DNA of 50,661 nucleotides, from the NCBI GenBank assembly GCA_017937215.1, contig JAGBDZ010000055.1, positions 1-50,661 on the forward strand. The letters are read 5' to 3'. Made by a program: the position numbers and the translations under genes. Position 1 is the first letter of the stretch. Each line of letters starts with the position of its first letter. The notes beneath the pieces were generated by a model. It was not told the DNA's origin and searched no databases. It worked only from the letters and a program-made list of their open reading frames with translations. This DNA comes from Akkermansia sp. GTDB lineage: Bacteria > Verrucomicrobiota > Verrucomicrobiia > Verrucomicrobiales > Akkermansiaceae. Shown here in pieces: positions 47,554 through 50,661 of the stretch.

Positions 47554-50423
47554 AACGACACCTGATAAGCGCCGCACTTCTGCTGGCCAGCCTGATACCC
47601 CATGCCCCAGCCTCAGCCATGCCCGCCATCTATCCCACCCCGCAGCACCAGCACCTCACCGAGCAGAGCACCCCGGTGAACAAGCTCACCGTGGAGCACC
47701 GCACCCCGCAGAGCCGGGGCTGGCTGTGGGACAAGCTGCCGAATGTTTCCGGCGGCTATGCCATTGATGTGACCCCGGAGGGCCACGTGACTGTGCTGCA
47801 CAACGATGATGCCGGCTGGTTCTACGCCAAGCAGACCCTCAGCCAGATGCTGGTGAATGTGGCCGGCGCGCAGGATGCCCACCAGGACCCCTTCCCCCAC
47901 CGGAATATCCGCAGCATGATGGAGCTGGGGGATATCACCGTGGGCACAGTGGTGGACTGGCCGGACCTGCCCTACCGCGGCGCTGTGGAGGGCTACTACG
48001 GCATTCCCTGGAGCTTTGAAGCCCGCCAGAGCCAGTTCCGTTTCTACGGCCGCAACAAGATGAACCTCTACATCTACGCCCCGAAGGACGACCCCCTGCA
48101 CCACGGCGAAGGATGCTACCAGGCCTACCCTGAGGGCAAGGCATACGAACTGGCCGCGCTGGTGCGTTGCGCCCGCGAGAACCGCGTGCGCGTTGTGTGG
48201 GCCATCCACCCCGCCAACACCGTGAACTGGGAGGAGAATGAAGGCCGCACCCAGATGGATGCCCTCTGCGCCAAGCTGGAGAAGATGTACGAAATCGGCA
48301 TCCGCGATTTCGGGGTGCTGGTGGATGACTCCTTCGGCGAAATCGGCAAGCCAGAGCGCCAGGTGCAGCTCTGCAACTACATTCTGCAGCATTTCATCCG
48401 CAAGCACCCGGATGTGAACCAGGAGCTCATCATGTGCCCCACCGGCTACAACCGCAGCTGGACCAACGAGCAGTTCCTCAGCACCATCGGCAACGGGCTG
48501 CACAAGGATATCCACGTGATGTGGACCGGCAACACCGTGGTGCACGATATCACCATGGAAGGCCAGCAGTGGGTCAACCCGCTGGTGAAGCGCCCCACCT
48601 TCATCTGGTGGAACTGGCCCTGCAACGACTTCAAGCCCTCCCGCCTCTCCATGGGCCGCACCTATGGACTGGACCAGCACCCGGATATGAAGAACCAGAT
48701 GAGCGGCTTTGTGGCCAACCCCATGGAACGCGCCGAGGCCAGCAAGGTGGGTCTCTTCGGCGTGGCAGATTACACCTGGAACATCCGGGGGTTCCGCTCT
48801 GAGCGCTCGTGGAAGGATGGCATTGCCCGCCTGTATCCCCGCTGCGCCTCCGCCATGCAGACCTTCTGCAACCACAACTCCTACCTGCTGCCCAACGGCC
48901 ACGGCTATTACCGCGAGGAATCCGTGAACCTGGGCGACCTGCCCACCCGGTTCCGCGAAAGCGTGACCCACGGCCAGCCGGATGCCGCCCTGTGCAACCG
49001 CATGCTGGTGCTGTTCAGCGAGGTGGCCAGCGCCGGCGAAAAGCTGCGCGATTCCCGCCACCTGGGCACGCTGCAGCGCGAAATTTCCCCGTGGATCAAT
49101 GCTTTCTACACGATGGGCATGGCAGGCATCGATGGTGTGCGCGCCCTGCTGACCGACAGTCTGCCGGAGCGCATGGATGTGTTTTTCCGCATGGTGGACC
49201 GCCTGGAATCCATCAAGGCCCTGCGCCGGGATGCCTGGGTAAACGGCAAGGTGGAACAGGTGGAGGATATCCAGGTGGGTTCCTACGCCATCACCCCGTC
49301 CGTCATGGCCACCTATAACTACCTCAACGCCAGCATCTACTCCGGCCTCTCCGGCTGGGATTTCCGCGCGCTCATGCCCACATTCTCCACCAACATGGGC
49401 AATGAAAACGAATTGATAGCCAACATCAGCGACAACGATTTCAACACCTTCTGGCTCTCCAAAACAGCCCAGAAGGCCGGAGACTGGTTCTGCCTGGACT
49501 TCGGCAAACCCATGACCGTGCGCACCATCAAACTGCTCATGGCCGACCGCGTGCGTGCCCTCCACTTCCCGGTCCGCGGCCAGCTGGAGCACTCCACCGA
49601 TGGCCAGACCTGGAGCCCCGTGGGGGCTGAGTGCAGCTCATCCTCCCTGCTGCTGGATCTGGGGCAGGATACCATCACCACCCGCTACCTGCGCTACCGC
49701 ATCGTAGAGCCGCAGGAGGAGCGCCGCCTGGGCATCTGCGAGTTCACGGTGAACAAACCCCTGCCCGCCCGCCTTTCCAACAATGTGGACGGTCTCAAGA
49801 GCATCTCCGCCTACAGCGATGAAACCCACATTGCCATGGTGCGAGTCATGGAAACCGCCTCAGCAAAACCCGGCCAGGGCTTCGGCATCGCCTTCGCCAC
49901 GCCGGTCACCGGTCTGGGGCTCACCGTGAACCTGGACAACGAGGAACTGCTCTCCTGGGGCGAGGTGGAGTTCACTCTGGAGGACGGCAGCACCGAAAAA
50001 GCCTACCTCCAGCACTATTACGACGCCGAATTCGTAGTGCAGAAGAAGTACATGCCCAAAAAGCGCATCTCCGGCATCAGATTCACCAACGTGAGCCAGC
50101 AGCCGCAGGAGCTGAGGCTGAACATGTTCCAGCTCGATATCCCCAAGGTGGATACCGCCGCCATGGCCTCCAGCCTCACCGACTGCGACTTCGCCACCGC
50201 CTACGACACCGGCGCCTACTCCCTGAACACCGAGCTGAAGGTGCCCGAGGGCGCCCGCTTCATCACCATCGTGGGGTCTGCCCGCTGCGAGGTGGAAGGC
50301 GCCACCCACGCCAGCAGCAACGGCCTTATCCACACCTACCGCCTGCGGCCGGGTGCCCCCGTCATCCGCATCCGCTCCAGCCGGCAGTATGGCACCAAGG
50401 TGTACGAGGCCATCTTCCGCTGA
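47550..50423 (+). CDS. Secreted GH84 beta-N-acetylglucosaminidase with F5/8C-type domain
   Basis: A 957-aa exo-hexosaminidase of the NagJ/hyaluronidase-like family. It has a signal peptide (MKRHLISAALLLASLIPHAPASA), then the GH20b-like N-terminal beta domain (about 25-140). The GH84 barrel starts YRGAVEGYYGIPWSFEAR and includes MNLYIYAPKDDPLH, the catalytic Asp pair in FGVLVDDSFGEI, and RPTFIWWNWPCNDF. A helical linker follows, then a discoidin/F5-8C-like module (ANISDNDFNTFWLSKTA, WFCLDFGKPMTVRTIKLLM) and a further beta-rich C-terminus. Catalysis is substrate-assisted through the acetamido group. A likely role is removal of GlcNAc from mucin or other host glycans. Confidence 0.92.
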   Translation: MKRHLISAALLLASLIPHAPASAMPAIYPTPQHQHLTEQSTPVNKLTVEHRTPQSRGWLWDKLPNVSGGYAIDVTPEGHVTVLHNDDAGWFYAKQTLSQMLVNVAGAQDAHQDPFPHRNIRSMMELGDITVGTVVDWPDLPYRGAVEGYYGIPWSFEARQSQFRFYGRNKMNLYIYAPKDDPLHHGEGCYQAYPEGKAYELAALVRCARENRVRVVWAIHPANTVNWEENEGRTQMDALCAKLEKMYEIGIRDFGVLVDDSFGEIGKPERQVQLCNYILQHFIRKHPDVNQELIMCPTGYNRSWTNEQFLSTIGNGLHKDIHVMWTGNTVVHDITMEGQQWVNPLVKRPTFIWWNWPCNDFKPSRLSMGRTYGLDQHPDMKNQMSGFVANPMERAEASKVGLFGVADYTWNIRGFRSERSWKDGIARLYPRCASAMQTFCNHNSYLLPNGHGYYREESVNLGDLPTRFRESVTHGQPDAALCNRMLVLFSEVASAGEKLRDSRHLGTLQREISPWINAFYTMGMAGIDGVRALLTDSLPERMDVFFRMVDRLESIKALRRDAWVNGKVEQVEDIQVGSYAITPSVMATYNYLNASIYSGLSGWDFRALMPTFSTNMGNENELIANISDNDFNTFWLSKTAQKAGDWFCLDFGKPMTVRTIKLLMADRVRALHFPVRGQLEHSTDGQTWSPVGAECSSSSLLLDLGQDTITTRYLRYRIVEPQEERRLGICEFTVNKPLPARLSNNVDGLKSISAYSDETHIAMVRVMETASAKPGQGFGIAFATPVTGLGLTVNLDNEELLSWGEVEFTLEDGSTEKAYLQHYYDAEFVVQKKYMPKKRISGIRFTNVSQQPQELRLNMFQLDIPKVDTAAMASSLTDCDFATAYDTGAYSLNTELKVPEGARFITIVGSARCEVEGATHASSNGLIHTYRLRPGAPVIRIRSSRQYGTKVYEAIFR

Positions 50424-50449
50424 TTCCCGGAACCTGCAACCATATTTCC

Positions 50450-50490
50450 CCTGGGGCTGATGGATTTTTCATCAGCCCCAGGCTTTGTTT
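50450..50490 (+). terminator. Intrinsic terminator after the GH84 gene
   Basis: CTGGGGCTGATG (50451-50462) pairs with CATCAGCCCCAG (50470-50481), extended by one C-G pair, followed by a T-rich stretch. Confidence 0.85.
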
Positions 50491-50538
50491 TCGCGGGGCA
50501 CTCAGTTTGACTACAGAGCTCGATAAATTGATGTTTAG

Positions 50539-50573
50539 AAAATGCAAAACGCAGAATGCAGAATGCAAAATAA
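50539..50573. repeat. Period-7 array near the window end
   Basis: Five in-register 7-bp units (AAAATGC, AGAATGC types), with weaker units from 50525. Confidence 0.6.
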
Positions 50574-50580
50574 TCATATA

Positions 50581-50645
50581 GCGTGCCGACTACCGTCGGC
50601 ACGTGGTAACGAAAACACACTGAGATTCATCTCAGTGCGTTTTTT
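50581..50645. terminator. Two hairpins ending in a bidirectional terminator
   Basis: GTGCCGAC/GTCGGCAC (near 50583-50602), then CACTGAGA-TTCA-TCTCAGTG (50618-50637) followed by CGTTTTTT and preceded by an A-rich stretch. The neighbour it serves lies beyond the window. Confidence 0.6.
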
Positions 50646-50661
50646 ACAGGGAGCGGCGGAA

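Noticed and set aside
47613..49592. A 659-aa minus-strand open frame
   Set aside because: It is the antisense of the GH84 gene, whose domains are clear on the plus strand.

Overview
This 50.7 kb window looks like the chromosome of a GC-rich gut Verrucomicrobiota, most likely Akkermansiaceae-like. That assignment is an inference. It rests on the prfB, trmD, rpsB-tsf, ssb, smpB and SRP RNA housekeeping set, a secreted GH84 hexosaminidase, long secreted ankyrin proteins, and weak or absent Shine-Dalgarno sequences. Several promoters sit so close to their start codons that the mRNAs should be leaderless.

Layout. 1-5 kb: prfB with its +1 recoding site, a four-helix-bundle (S23-type) gene framed by 7-bp repeat arrays, trmD, a 32-aa membrane ORF and a candidate ncRNA, ssb, rpoZ and smpB. 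5-15.3 kb: a minus-strand operon encoding four exported proteins, two of them tandem paralogues of about 1,420 aa with C-terminal ankyrin repeats. 15.4-21.4 kb: a cysteine-free family-4-like uracil-DNA glycosylase, hipBA with three operators exactly 51 bp apart, the SRP RNA, and membrane proteins including a DUF3592-like pair. 21.4-29.7 kb: rpsB-tsf, an RlpA-like lipoprotein, an AAA ATPase under a double operator, an OppF-RhuM operon, and a Ppx/GppA-HD protein with altered active-site motifs.

29.8-45.4 kb is a surface-polysaccharide locus. It carries GT2 glycosyltransferases, glf, wecB, an acetyltransferase, a pyruvyltransferase with an FrhB-like partner, a GT32-like enzyme and a second UGM-like flavoprotein. 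The first GT2 is split by a C10 tract and looks phase-variable. Four GT2 genes share a conserved 5' module, one truncated gene consists of little more than that module, and the 36.3-43.2 kb part is AT-rich and littered with gene fragments and an IS4 remnant. No flippase, polymerase or ABC exporter for the polysaccharide is visible.

45.7-46.7 kb repeats the prfB-trmD locus in decayed form: prfB has shrunk to a 25-codon in-frame remnant, the S23 gene is gone leaving a 30-bp perfect hairpin, and the second TrmD is intact as an ORF but has lost conserved catalytic residues. A HAD phosphatase and the GH84 enzyme follow.

Two repeat systems run through the window. One is period-7 arrays with a different heptamer at each site, several beginning exactly at stop codons and two arranged as inverted pairs around the S23 gene or its empty site. 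The other is composite elements built from small stem-loops joined by ATATCGTC, whose ends lie 0-2 bp after the stop codons of trmD, ssb and rlpA. These two systems are the best candidates for something undescribed.
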